Positions 52,139 through 60,056 of a stretch of 64,000 bases of DNA are shown here, one piece after another. Origin of the DNA: CAWFKW01 sp963816535. Its GTDB lineage: Bacteria > Bacteroidota > Ignavibacteria > Tepidaquicellales > OLB5. Below the pieces are notes generated by a model. That model saw nothing but the letters and a program-made list of their open reading frames with translations, made no database searches and had not been told where the DNA came from. Numbering within the stretch: the first letter of the stretch is position 1; each line of letters opens with the position of its first letter. The position numbers were made by a program, and so were the translations under genes. The stretch lies in NCBI GenBank assembly GCA_963816535.1, contig CAWFKW010000007.1, positions 62,001-126,000 of the forward strand, written 5' to 3'.

Positions 52139-54292
52139 ATGACTTTTTTAAATCCTGCAATACTTTGGGGCCTGCTTGCTGTATCGGTTCCTGTCATAAT
52201 ACACATATTCAACTTAAAAAGAACAAAAAAAATTGAGTTCTCAACCCTCATGTTCCTTAAGGAAATCCAGCAGTCAAAATACCGCAGAGTTAAGCTTAAA
52301 CAGCTGCTCATACTTCTTTGCAGAATTGCATTTATAATATTTGCCGTGCTGGCTTTTTCACGTCCGTTTGAAAAGGGATATTTATTCTCAGGCAACAGTA
52401 AAGTACGAAACTCGGTATTGATGATCCTTGACGATTCCTTCAGTATGCTGAACCGCGAAGCGCAGAACAGCGATTTTGAAATAGCAAAGAACAAACTTAT
52501 CGAAACGCTTAAGATCTTCGACGAAAACGATGAAATTTATTTTTCGACTGTATCAGATATCTCCCGGCCGAACAGGACTTTTATTTTCACCGATATTAGC
52601 GCGCTAAAAGACACTATAAGGAATGCAAAAATCTCGGATGTAACAAGAGACGTGTATTCGACAATTTACTTTGCAAACAGGATACTTGAATCATCCTCAA
52701 ATCCGGATAAAGAAATATTTCTTTTTACAGACGGCCAGAAGAGCTTTATTAATAACAATTCCACCGTCGTATCGCCGGTGAAAATACCGGAATTGACCAG
52801 GCTGAATATTATTCTCAGCGGGTACCGCAAGGGAGCAAATCTCTCGATCGATACGGTCAACGTGGTCTCAAAAATATTCGAAAAGAATAAAGCGGTTAAG
52901 ATAAAATGTACGGTTTCAAACCACAATACATTCAACGTATCTAACAAGAGCGTGATCATTAACGCCGGCCCTAAAAAATTCAACGATGAAAAAGTAATTG
53001 ATATACCGGCAAACTCGTCTGTTGACGTAGAATTTTCATTTATCCCGGGCGCCAGCGGATTTGTAAACGGCTCGGTCGAACTGGCCGAAAAAGAAATCGC
53101 CGACGACGAGATACCAAACGATAACAGGCAATACTTTGCGTTCTATGTGCCCGGGAAAATAAAAACTCTGATGGCATGCGGATCAGAATCGGACCTTGCG
53201 TATATAAAACTGGCTCTTGCTTCATCGGAAGAAATGATGAAAGATTCATCAGGCTCAAAACCTGACTTTTACGATATCGACCAGCTTATCGGCGGCGACC
53301 TTTCAAAAAAAGATCTCAGCGCATATAACTGCGTCATATTAGTCAATAAGGCGTCATTCACTGCGGAGGAGGCTTTAAAGCTGAAAGAATATCTTTACAA
53401 CGGGGGCGGAATAGTGATATACCCGGGGCCTAACTCAAATATTGACGACTATAATAACGCGCTTTTCAAAGAGCTTGACATGCCGTATATAAATTCCCGG
53501 TTAACGCCGGCGGAAAATAACGGAACATATAAATTCGATGATGTGGATATCAGCCATCCGATATTTGACGGCATCTTCACGCAAAAGACCGGCGCCAAAG
53601 AGAATATATTAAAAGATTCGCCTGAAATTAAATCAGGATTTGATATTTTAACCGGCGCAGCCTCAGAGCCAATAATTACTTTAAGCGGCAACAAAAATTT
53701 CCTTGTGGAGTATTCGAGGGGTAAAGGAAAAGCTCTTTTGTTCGCGGTTCCGCCGGATATGTCAGCTTCAAATTATCCCTCCAAGTCAATTTTCTCGCCC
53801 GTTACTGTACGCAGCATTCTGTACATTTCGCCGGTAAATCCGATCAAGCCTGCCATTACAGGGAAAGATTACTTTCTGGATTTTTCAGGGTTTGGGAAAC
53901 TTGATACGGCGGCTGTTAACATAAGTTCTCTGCCGGGCGATAAGCCTGTGGGACAGATAAAGCTTAGCGACAAAAATGACCTCGTGAACCTGAAGTACTT
54001 TCTTAATTCAAACTCGAATTATAAGCTGTCCCGGAAGTCGAATGTTCTTTTTGAGCTGCCGTCTAACTTTAATAAGAATGAGAGCCTGCTGGATAAGTTT
54101 ACCGCCAAAGAGATTACCGGAATTGTTAAATCGCAGCTGGAGCATGATGTAAATGTCGTTTCGCCTGAAAGCGCGTTAACAGCCTCAATACTTGAGCTCA
54201 GGACCGGCAAGGATATGTGGCAGTGGGCGCTTGTAATAGCACTGCTGTTTTTGGCGGCGGAATTTTTTATCGCCAGATCGATCAAGTCTTAA
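52139..54292 (+). CDS. BatA/VWA-type membrane protein
   Basis: 717 residues. The N-terminal 80 residues are the aerotolerance-regulator/BatA-type membrane anchor (MTFLNPAILWGLLAVSVPVI, then HIFNLKRTKKIEFSTLMFL) with two helices. A von Willebrand A domain follows (VLMILDDSFSML, a D-x-S-x-S MIDAS), then a long extracytoplasmic part (about 200-690) and a C-terminal membrane helix (WALVIALLFLAAEFFIARS). Similar proteins are encoded by Bat operons. Complex with unknown partners; no Bat neighbours here. Confidence 0.86.
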   Translation: MTFLNPAILWGLLAVSVPVIIHIFNLKRTKKIEFSTLMFLKEIQQSKYRRVKLKQLLILLCRIAFIIFAVLAFSRPFEKGYLFSGNSKVRNSVLMILDDSFSMLNREAQNSDFEIAKNKLIETLKIFDENDEIYFSTVSDISRPNRTFIFTDISALKDTIRNAKISDVTRDVYSTIYFANRILESSSNPDKEIFLFTDGQKSFINNNSTVVSPVKIPELTRLNIILSGYRKGANLSIDTVNVVSKIFEKNKAVKIKCTVSNHNTFNVSNKSVIINAGPKKFNDEKVIDIPANSSVDVEFSFIPGASGFVNGSVELAEKEIADDEIPNDNRQYFAFYVPGKIKTLMACGSESDLAYIKLALASSEEMMKDSSGSKPDFYDIDQLIGGDLSKKDLSAYNCVILVNKASFTAEEALKLKEYLYNGGGIVIYPGPNSNIDDYNNALFKELDMPYINSRLTPAENNGTYKFDDVDISHPIFDGIFTQKTGAKENILKDSPEIKSGFDILTGAASEPIITLSGNKNFLVEYSRGKGKALLFAVPPDMSASNYPSKSIFSPVTVRSILYISPVNPIKPAITGKDYFLDFSGFGKLDTAAVNISSLPGDKPVGQIKLSDKNDLVNLKYFLNSNSNYKLSRKSNVLFELPSNFNKNESLLDKFTAKEITGIVKSQLEHDVNVVSPESALTASILELRTGKDMWQWALVIALLFLAAEFFIARSIKS

Positions 54293-54636
54293 TTATTGAA
54301 TCATTCTGCACACTATTGCTTCAAAACAGAAAACACGCCATCAAATCATAGTTATTAAAGAGTTTATAAATGAAAATGCGATTCTGATTTGGACGAAAAG
54401 ACACAGCAATTTTCTTCACTATCTATGCATTTAGCATCAGGCGCAGCAAACTATGAAACTCAATAAGCTTGAAGCATATCAAGAATCTTCACCTATCGAT
54501 AGTGAAAAAGGCACAGACTAACAAGGAAGACAAATTATCAAATTTTCTATTTCTAATTCGTATTTTTTTAACTATATTTAAATCCTTATAAATAAAGCGA
54601 TTAACAGAAATTTTAACTTACCAGGAGATACTCAAA
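54293..54636. other. Gene-free stretch with one long-range inverted repeat
   Basis: TTCACTATC (about 54415-54423) and GATAGTGAA (about 54498-54506) form a 9-bp perfect pair across about 75 nt. Inside are TGAAG and CTTCA words. No reading frame worth calling (a 22-codon MKLNKLEAYQESSPIDSEKG frame at about 54452 has no ribosome binding site). Promoter of the TPR lipoprotein gene probably lies at the right end. Confidence 0.55.
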
Positions 54637-55500
54637 ATGAGAATGTTCTTAAAAATGGCGGCGGTGTTGTTATTTGCAGTTTCAGCTACATTATATATAA
54701 ACGGATGCACCAGCGCTGAGCAAACTACCGCTAAGCTTGCTTTCCAGCAGGGAGATTACGCTAAGGCGGAAAAGGAATTTGAAATTGAAGTTATACAGAA
54801 TCCGGCAAACGAAGAAGCCTGGTACTACCTGGGCGCTTCAAGAATTATGCTGAAAAAATACCCTGCAGCCGACTCGGCTTTCCAGCGTTACAGAAAACTC
54901 GGAAAGAACTCATACTCAGGCGAGATACTCGAAGCATGGACAAGCCGCTATAACACCGGGGCGGATAAGTTCGAAGCAGGGCAAAAGACAAAAGACACCG
55001 ACGTTAAACTGAAGGATTTCCAGGATGCTATAGACGAATTCGAAGTATGCAAGATCATTCTTCCTGACAGCACGGTAGTGGACAAAATCATAAAAAGCAT
55101 TGAGTCAAAGATGGCCGCGTTCACAGTTAACCCGATGATAGATAAAGGCGTCGCTTACGACTCGCTTGGCCAATATGAAGAAGCTTTAGGCCAGTATAAC
55201 CAGGCTCTTCAAAAAGTGGATAAGGGCTCGGATATGTATGATGTAATTGCATATGACATAGCCGTATCAAATCTTAAATGGGGCGAAAAGCTGAGAAACG
55301 CAAATTCAGAAGACGCTGCTTATAAGGAAAAATATAAGGCGGCAATGCCTTATCTTGAGGATCTGACAAATTCAAAAGACGTTAAAACAAAAATAACGGC
55401 TTACGATCTGCTGGTGCAGGTATATGCTAATCTAGGTATGAACGATAAAGCTCTTGAGGCGATGAAAATAAGAGACCAGCTAAAAGCCGAAAACAAATAA
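54637..55500 (+). CDS. TPR-repeat lipoprotein
   Basis: 287 residues. Signal peptide with lipobox YINGC (Cys24), then TPR units: FQQGDYAKAEKEFEIEV…NEEAWYYLGASRIMLK, and later YDSLGQYEEALGQYNQALQ and TNLGMNDKALEAM-like. A periplasmic or outer-membrane TPR scaffold is likely. It has the site CCAGGAG before ATG. Its stop overlaps the SppA start (TAATG), so the two are coupled. Confidence 0.87.
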   Translation: MRMFLKMAAVLLFAVSATLYINGCTSAEQTTAKLAFQQGDYAKAEKEFEIEVIQNPANEEAWYYLGASRIMLKKYPAADSAFQRYRKLGKNSYSGEILEAWTSRYNTGADKFEAGQKTKDTDVKLKDFQDAIDEFEVCKIILPDSTVVDKIIKSIESKMAAFTVNPMIDKGVAYDSLGQYEEALGQYNQALQKVDKGSDMYDVIAYDIAVSNLKWGEKLRNANSEDAAYKEKYKAAMPYLEDLTNSKDVKTKITAYDLLVQVYANLGMNDKALEAMKIRDQLKAENK

Positions 55501-56435
55501 TGGCGGACGCTATGGCACAGAAGACCGGTTCATCAGGAACCAAATGGTTTTGGGGAATTTTCCTCAGCCTTGTTTTTTTGGGGTTGGTTTTTCTGGGTGT
55601 TTGTTTCCTTGTTCTCACAACGGCGCTAAAGCTTGATAGAGGCGTTTATACTTCATCCGGCTCAGGCGACAAGATAGCGATAGTTGAAATAAACGACGTT
55701 ATCATATCCTCCGAAAAGACCGTAGAAGAGATAAAAAAATTCAGGGAAGATAAGTCTATAAAGGCTATTATCATCCGGATGAACACTCCGGGCGGCGGCG
55801 TTGCTGCTTCCCAGGAAATATACGATGAAGTGCGAAAGACGCGCGAGAGCGGTAAGATTATAGTTGTTTCGATGGGCTCGATAGCGGCAAGCGGCGGTTA
55901 TTACATTTCGATGGGGGCTAATTTAATAGTCGCTAATCCCGGCACATTGACCGGAAGCATCGGAGTAATCGCAGAATTTATCAGCATTAAGGACCTTGCA
56001 GAAAAGCTTGGAATAAATCAAACCGTTATAAAAAGCGGCGAGCTAAAAGATGCGGGCAATCCTTTTCGCGATATGAATGAAAAGGACAAAGCATATTTCC
56101 AGGATGTGGTGGATAACAGTTTCGGGCAGTTCCTTGACGTGGTTGCGAAGGAAAGAAAAATTAACAAAGACACGTTGATGCAATATGCCAACGGCAGGGT
56201 TTTCACCGGGCTGCAGGCGCAGAAGATAGGGCTGATAGATTCTCTCGGCACATTTGAGGATGCTGTGAGAATAACGGCCAGGCTTGCAGGAATAGAAGGC
56301 GAACCGCGCCTTGTGAGAGAAAGAAAGAAGTTTTCGTTCTTCCAGTCGCTGCTTGGCGGTACGGTGGAAGATGTAACTGCAATAAAGCAGAAGCTTTTTG
56401 AAGAGCCGATCTTGCAGTACAAGTTCACTCCGTAA
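55500..56435 (+). CDS. sppA: Signal peptide peptidase SppA (36K type)
   Basis: 311 residues, short SppA form. One N-terminal membrane helix (about 16-40). Serine protease of ClpP-fold: nucleophile S131 in SIAASGGYYIS and general base K183 in SGELKDAG, 52 residues apart as in other short SppA. The family segment ANPGTLTGSIGVI is also present. It digests released signal peptides in the membrane. Coupled with the TPR lipoprotein. Confidence 0.95.
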   Translation: MADAMAQKTGSSGTKWFWGIFLSLVFLGLVFLGVCFLVLTTALKLDRGVYTSSGSGDKIAIVEINDVIISSEKTVEEIKKFREDKSIKAIIIRMNTPGGGVAASQEIYDEVRKTRESGKIIVVSMGSIAASGGYYISMGANLIVANPGTLTGSIGVIAEFISIKDLAEKLGINQTVIKSGELKDAGNPFRDMNEKDKAYFQDVVDNSFGQFLDVVAKERKINKDTLMQYANGRVFTGLQAQKIGLIDSLGTFEDAVRITARLAGIEGEPRLVRERKKFSFFQSLLGGTVEDVTAIKQKLFEEPILQYKFTP

Positions 56436-56515
56436 AAGGGCGGAGGATCTGAGTTTATACGCTGAGAGAATTCATCATCCAAGAGGTATTATTACCAATT
56501 AACAAAACATAAGGT

Positions 56516-56803
56516 ATGACCAGAGCAGATATAGCAAACAAGATTGCTACAGCTACAGGCTTGAGCAAAGTCGAAACAGAAACAGTAGTAGAGGGTTTCA
56601 TACTGTGCGTAATTGACGCGCTAAAACAGGGAGAAAGCATCGAGATAAGGGGTTTCGGAACGTTTAAGGTGAAGGAACGCAAGCCAAGGATCGCGCGCAA
56701 CCCGAAAACAGGAGCCAAAGTGGAGCTGGGCAAGAGGTTTGTACCAATGTTTAAGGTATCAAAGGAATTCAAGAAGACTGTTAATGACAGCTTGGTTAAG
56801 TAA
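56516..56803 (+). CDS. HU/IHF-family DNA-binding protein
   Basis: 95 residues; the family pattern GESIEIRGFGTFKVKERKPRIARNPKTG is complete, with the DNA-intercalating loop RNPKTGAKVELG. MTRADIANKIATATGLSKVE begins the helical dimer domain. A nucleoid-associated protein that bends DNA. HU and IHF cannot be told apart from this alone. Confidence 0.95.
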   Translation: MTRADIANKIATATGLSKVETETVVEGFILCVIDALKQGESIEIRGFGTFKVKERKPRIARNPKTGAKVELGKRFVPMFKVSKEFKKTVNDSLVK

Positions 56804-56811
56804 ATAACAGA

Positions 56812-56970
56812 AGGCAGAAAGCACAATGCAGAAGGCAGAAAGCTGAAGGCAAAAAAGCAGACAGCATAACAAATTTACAACTATCTTAGCTCCGTTAGGA
56901 GCGACATATTTACAGGAAGATTTAAGAAGAAACAGTAGCTCTGTTAGGAGCGACATAATAGATTCCCGCC
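56812..56970. repeat. Stuttering CAGAAGGCAGAAAGC words and GCTCC/GGAGC palindromes
   Basis: 56815-56866 holds three to four variants of CAGAAGGCAGAAAGC. Then two copies of TAGCTCCGTTAGGAGCGACAT-type repeats (about 56888-56955), and CCCGCCTTCGCGGGG (56966-56980). Confidence 0.7.
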
Positions 56971-57021
56971 TTCGCGGGGATTTTAGAACAAAATTAATAA
57001 TCTAAAATTTAAAGGAGAGAA

Positions 57022-57117
57022 ATGCCGAGCGGAAAAAAGAGAAAACGCCATAAAATGGCAACCCACAAGAGGAAGAAAAGACTGAGAAAGAATCGTCACA
57101 AAAAAAGAATAAGGTAG
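57022..57117 (+). CDS. Small ribosomal protein of the AURKAIP1/COX24 (mS38-like) type
   Basis: 31 residues, MPSGKKRKRHKMATHKRKKR then LRKNRHKKRIR. The extreme basicity and the KKRKRHK-x-x-THKRKKR pattern are those of the tiny small-subunit protein common in Bacteroidota and related to mitochondrial mS38 and mycobacterial bS22. It has a strong AAAGGAG ribosome binding site 4 nt upstream, unusual among its neighbours. Too short for ordinary gene finders. Confidence 0.82.
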   Translation: MPSGKKRKRHKMATHKRKKRLRKNRHKKRIR

Positions 57118-57120
57118 ATT

Positions 57121-57168
57121 AAGTTAAATGGTTAATTGAGTTAACTAAGTTAATTAGGTTAATTAAAA
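57121..57168. repeat. GTTAATT tandem words, left end of the four-helix-bundle cassette
   Basis: About five variants of GTTAATTgAGTTAACTAAGTTAATTAGG. The complement of this run appears at 57746-57787, on the other side of the four-helix-bundle gene. Confidence 0.72.
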
Positions 57169-57202
57169 CAAAAATATCTTTCCAACAATTTTGAGTAATT
57201 TT

Positions 57203-57260
57203 GAAGTTGAAAATCCCGTGATATTGTTCGCAACAAATCATTAACCGGGTTTTCAACTTC
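57203..57260. repeat. Long hairpin between the two terminal arrays
   Basis: GAAGTTGAAAAtCCCG (57203-57218) pairs with CGGGTTTTCAACTTC (57246-57260), one bulged T. The loop contains TTGTT-CGC-AACAA (57224-57236). A stable 58-nt hairpin 77 nt before the four-helix-bundle start, with no T-run. Confidence 0.7.
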
Positions 57261-57336
57261 TCATATTATAGGAATAGCGTCACAGCCGAAAATAATTAAT
57301 CTTATTTCAGGAACACTATTAAGAGATTAATAAAAA

Positions 57337-57729
57337 ATGAATGATGATTTTCCAAAACTAGAAGACTTAGAAACCTGGAAACGGTGCACGGATCTAAGGA
57401 ACAGGATCAGGAAGTTTACCAAAACCTTACCTTCAGAAGAAAAATTTCGACTTACAGATCAAATATTAAGAGCGTCACGTTCGATCACAAACAATATTGC
57501 CGAAGGCTACGGTCGTTTTCATTACCAGGAGAACATTCAATTCTTAAGGCAAAGCAGGGGTTCTTTGTATGAATGCATAGACCATTTGCATGTATCACTT
57601 GATGAAAATTATTTAACTCAGGAAGGTTTTGATTCGCTCTACAGAGATTGCCTTGACTGCCTGAAATTAATAAATGGGTATATAAAATATTTAATCAACC
57701 GAAAGACAAAAGAGCTGCATTCAAAGTAA
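57337..57729 (+). CDS. Four-helix-bundle protein (23S rRNA intervening-sequence family)
   Basis: 130 residues. The family (TIGR02436-like) has the pattern LEDLETWKRCTDLRNRIRKF … QILRASRSITNNIAEGYGR … FLRQSRGSLYECIDHL, all present. Members are found inside 23S rRNA intervening sequences and as accessory proteins of diversity-generating retroelements, but also as lone genes as here. No other retroelement gene is nearby. Terminal GTTAATT arrays and a hairpin flank it. Confidence 0.93.
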   Translation: MNDDFPKLEDLETWKRCTDLRNRIRKFTKTLPSEEKFRLTDQILRASRSITNNIAEGYGRFHYQENIQFLRQSRGSLYECIDHLHVSLDENYLTQEGFDSLYRDCLDCLKLINGYIKYLINRKTKELHSK

Positions 57730-57745
57730 ACCGCTCAGCCCAGAG

Positions 57746-57787
57746 TAACCTATTTAACCTAATTAACTTATTTAACTTAATTAACTA
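57746..57787. repeat. TTAACCTAATTAAC array, right end of the cassette
   Basis: Complementary to 57121-57168 with mismatches. The last bases touch the stop of guaB. Confidence 0.72.
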
Positions 57788-59257
57788 ACGCCTGACTTGA
57801 TAGTTCGGCGCTTCCTTCGTCACCATAACATCATGAGGATGAGATTCTTTCAATCCCGCGTTTGTTATCTCGATGAACTTGGCATTTGCCTGCAGCTTGG
57901 CAATTGTCTCGCAGCCGCAATAGCCCATGGCTGATTTAAGTCCGCCCACCATTTGATATATCACATCCGCCAGAGGCCCTTTATAAGGCACCCTGCCCTC
58001 GATGCCCTCGGGCACAAGCTTGGATAGCTCCTCTTCAGGATCCTGGAAGTACCTGTCGCCGCTTCCGGCTTTCATGGCTTCAAGCGAGCCCATGCCGCGG
58101 TACATTTTAAAGCTGCGTCCCTCGTAAAGGACCTTCTCGCCCGGTGATTCTTCCGTGCCGGCAAGCAAGCCGCCTATCATAACGCTATCAGCGCCCGCCG
58201 CAATCGCTTTGGGTATATCTCCTGTTTGCTTTATACCGCCATCGGAAATAATTGGTATATTATATTTTCTTGCCGCCTCGACCGCATTGAACACAGCCGT
58301 GATCTGCGGCATTCCAACGCCTGCAACAATACGCGTTGTGCAAATTGAACCTGCGCCAATCCCGACTTTCACCGCATCAACTCCCGCCTTAATAAGCTCC
58401 AGCGTGCCTTCGGCGGTTGCTACGTTTCCGGCGATCAGCTCAATATCAAATTTCTTTTTGATGAGCTTCACCATTTCGATTACGCCTTGTGAGTGTCCGT
58501 GCGCGGTATCAACCACTATCACATCAACGCTTGCTTTAACAAGGGCTTTCACCCTGTCGAGCGTATCGTGAGTCACGCCTACTCCCGCGCCGCATAACAG
58601 TCTGCCGTAGCTATCTTTAGCCGCCAGCGGGTGCTTTTTACGTTTAATAATATCTTTAAACGTAATCAGCCCTTTTATCTTTCCGTTTTTATCCACTACC
58701 GGAAGCTTTTCGACCTTGTACTTTTGCAGGATTTTTTCCGCCTGCAGTAGCGTTGTGCCCACGGGGGCAGTGATGAGGTTTTCCGTGGTCATGAGCTTTT
58801 GCACTTTGATCTTTGGATTCGGCTCAAATCGCAGGTCGCGGTTGGTTAAGATGCCAATCAGCTCGTTTTTATCATTCACTATCGGGAAACCGGAGATCTG
58901 GTAGCGTTCCATCAGCCGGTTAGCCTCGCCTACGGTTTGGTCGGCTTTAAGCGTGATGGGGTCCTGTATCATTCCGCTCTCGCTGCGTTTTACGCGGTCG
59001 ACTTCCGACGCCTGTTTTTCTATCGACATATTTTTATGCAGTATGCCGATGCCGCCCTCGCGCGCCATAGCTATAGCAAGCTCAGATTCCGTGACGGTAT
59101 CCATAGCGGCCGATAGAATAGGAATGTTGAGATTAATGTTGCGTGTTAGACGTGTGGAAACATTTACGTCCCTTGGTAAGACCTTTGATTTTGCCGGGAC
59201 CAGCAAAATATCATCAAAGGTTATTGCTTTTTCGATGATTTTACTTTTATGTGCCAT
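57785..59257 (-). CDS. guaB: IMP dehydrogenase
   Basis: First step of GMP synthesis (IMP + NAD to XMP). 490 residues with two CBS domains (about 95-210). The catalytic Cys306 is in GAGSICTTRIVAGVG. Other motifs: TFDDILLVPAKS, the AMDTVTES segment, VDTAHGHSQGVIE, and the flap YRGMGSLEAM. Start MAHKSKIIEKAI is the natural one. Complete. Confidence 0.98.
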   Translation of the reverse strand: MAHKSKIIEKAITFDDILLVPAKSKVLPRDVNVSTRLTRNINLNIPILSAAMDTVTESELAIAMAREGGIGILHKNMSIEKQASEVDRVKRSESGMIQDPITLKADQTVGEANRLMERYQISGFPIVNDKNELIGILTNRDLRFEPNPKIKVQKLMTTENLITAPVGTTLLQAEKILQKYKVEKLPVVDKNGKIKGLITFKDIIKRKKHPLAAKDSYGRLLCGAGVGVTHDTLDRVKALVKASVDVIVVDTAHGHSQGVIEMVKLIKKKFDIELIAGNVATAEGTLELIKAGVDAVKVGIGAGSICTTRIVAGVGMPQITAVFNAVEAARKYNIPIISDGGIKQTGDIPKAIAAGADSVMIGGLLAGTEESPGEKVLYEGRSFKMYRGMGSLEAMKAGSGDRYFQDPEEELSKLVPEGIEGRVPYKGPLADVIYQMVGGLKSAMGYCGCETIAKLQANAKFIEITNAGLKESHPHDVMVTKEAPNYQVRR

Positions 59258-59312
59258 AGCAAATATAGCAAAAAAGTTTTTAATTTAAAAATACCAAGAA
59301 AGAGTAGGGTAA

Positions 59313-59345
59313 AAAACTTTGCCACTAAGACACAAAAACACAAAG
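59313..59345. repeat. CACTAAGACACAAAAACACAAAG word
   Basis: Member of a dispersed word family (variants at 23985 and 43520). Ends directly before the AT-rich island. Confidence 0.6.
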
Positions 59346-59416
59346 AAAATATTAAATAACAAATAGTAAATAATAAAAGAAAATTAACCGCAAAGTTGGA
59401 AGAAGCGGAAACCCGT

Positions 59417-60052
59417 TTAACCGACTACTGGTTGACTAGAGTTTTCTTTCTTGTAACTCTTTTTTTTCTGCTTAATAAATTTATTAATATTATGTAGCCG
59501 TGAAAAATCATAAAGAAGTGATTTTCTCATTTTGATATGAAATTCTGTTAAATAATGGAAATGATTAACTCCTTTTTCGTTTAATTTTGTGTCGGTTAGG
59601 GAATAATCAACATTTTTAATAAGAAAATTAGCAAATTCTCTTATATTCTGGACTATGTCTTCATTTAACCATGTTATTTTTTCCTGTATCTCAATGAGTT
59701 CATTTATGAAATTCTTAAATTTTTCAGCAGATTCGTACATTCGATAAAATTTATATTCACCTTGTCCACGGTATAGATATGTTCTAAAATGATTCAAAAA
59801 CTTATCTAGTGTGTTATATGAATCAAGCCTTTTGTTGTATAAAGCCTTATAATATTCATCTATATAAGTTTTTCTGTGTAAAAACCATGATAGAAATAAC
59901 GAGAAAACTGAAGAAAATGTAATTGCAATAATAATAAGTACATTTGTGTCAACTAATTTAAAACCATACCAAAAACCATGTTGTGTGTTTAATACTTTGA
60001 TACTATCTATAAGTATATAGTTCGCTTGGATCAATGAATCTTGATTAATCAT
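59417..60052 (-). CDS. Single-pass membrane protein, partner of the TrlF-like gene
   Basis: 211 residues. One membrane helix at about 36-58 (TNVLIIIAITFSSVFSLFLS), then a basic juxtamembrane stretch (HRKTYIDEYYKALYNKRL) and a helix-rich cytosolic part, rich in K/N/I, with no enzymatic motif. AT-rich codon use unlike guaB. It follows the TrlF-type gene after a 4-nt gap, so the two are one operon. It could be the membrane effector, or a membrane tether, of that protein. Inference only. Confidence 0.75.
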   Translation of the reverse strand: MINQDSLIQANYILIDSIKVLNTQHGFWYGFKLVDTNVLIIIAITFSSVFSLFLSWFLHRKTYIDEYYKALYNKRLDSYNTLDKFLNHFRTYLYRGQGEYKFYRMYESAEKFKNFINELIEIQEKITWLNEDIVQNIREFANFLIKNVDYSLTDTKLNEKGVNHFHYLTEFHIKMRKSLLYDFSRLHNINKFIKQKKKSYKKENSSQPVVG

Positions 60053-60056
60053 ATAT

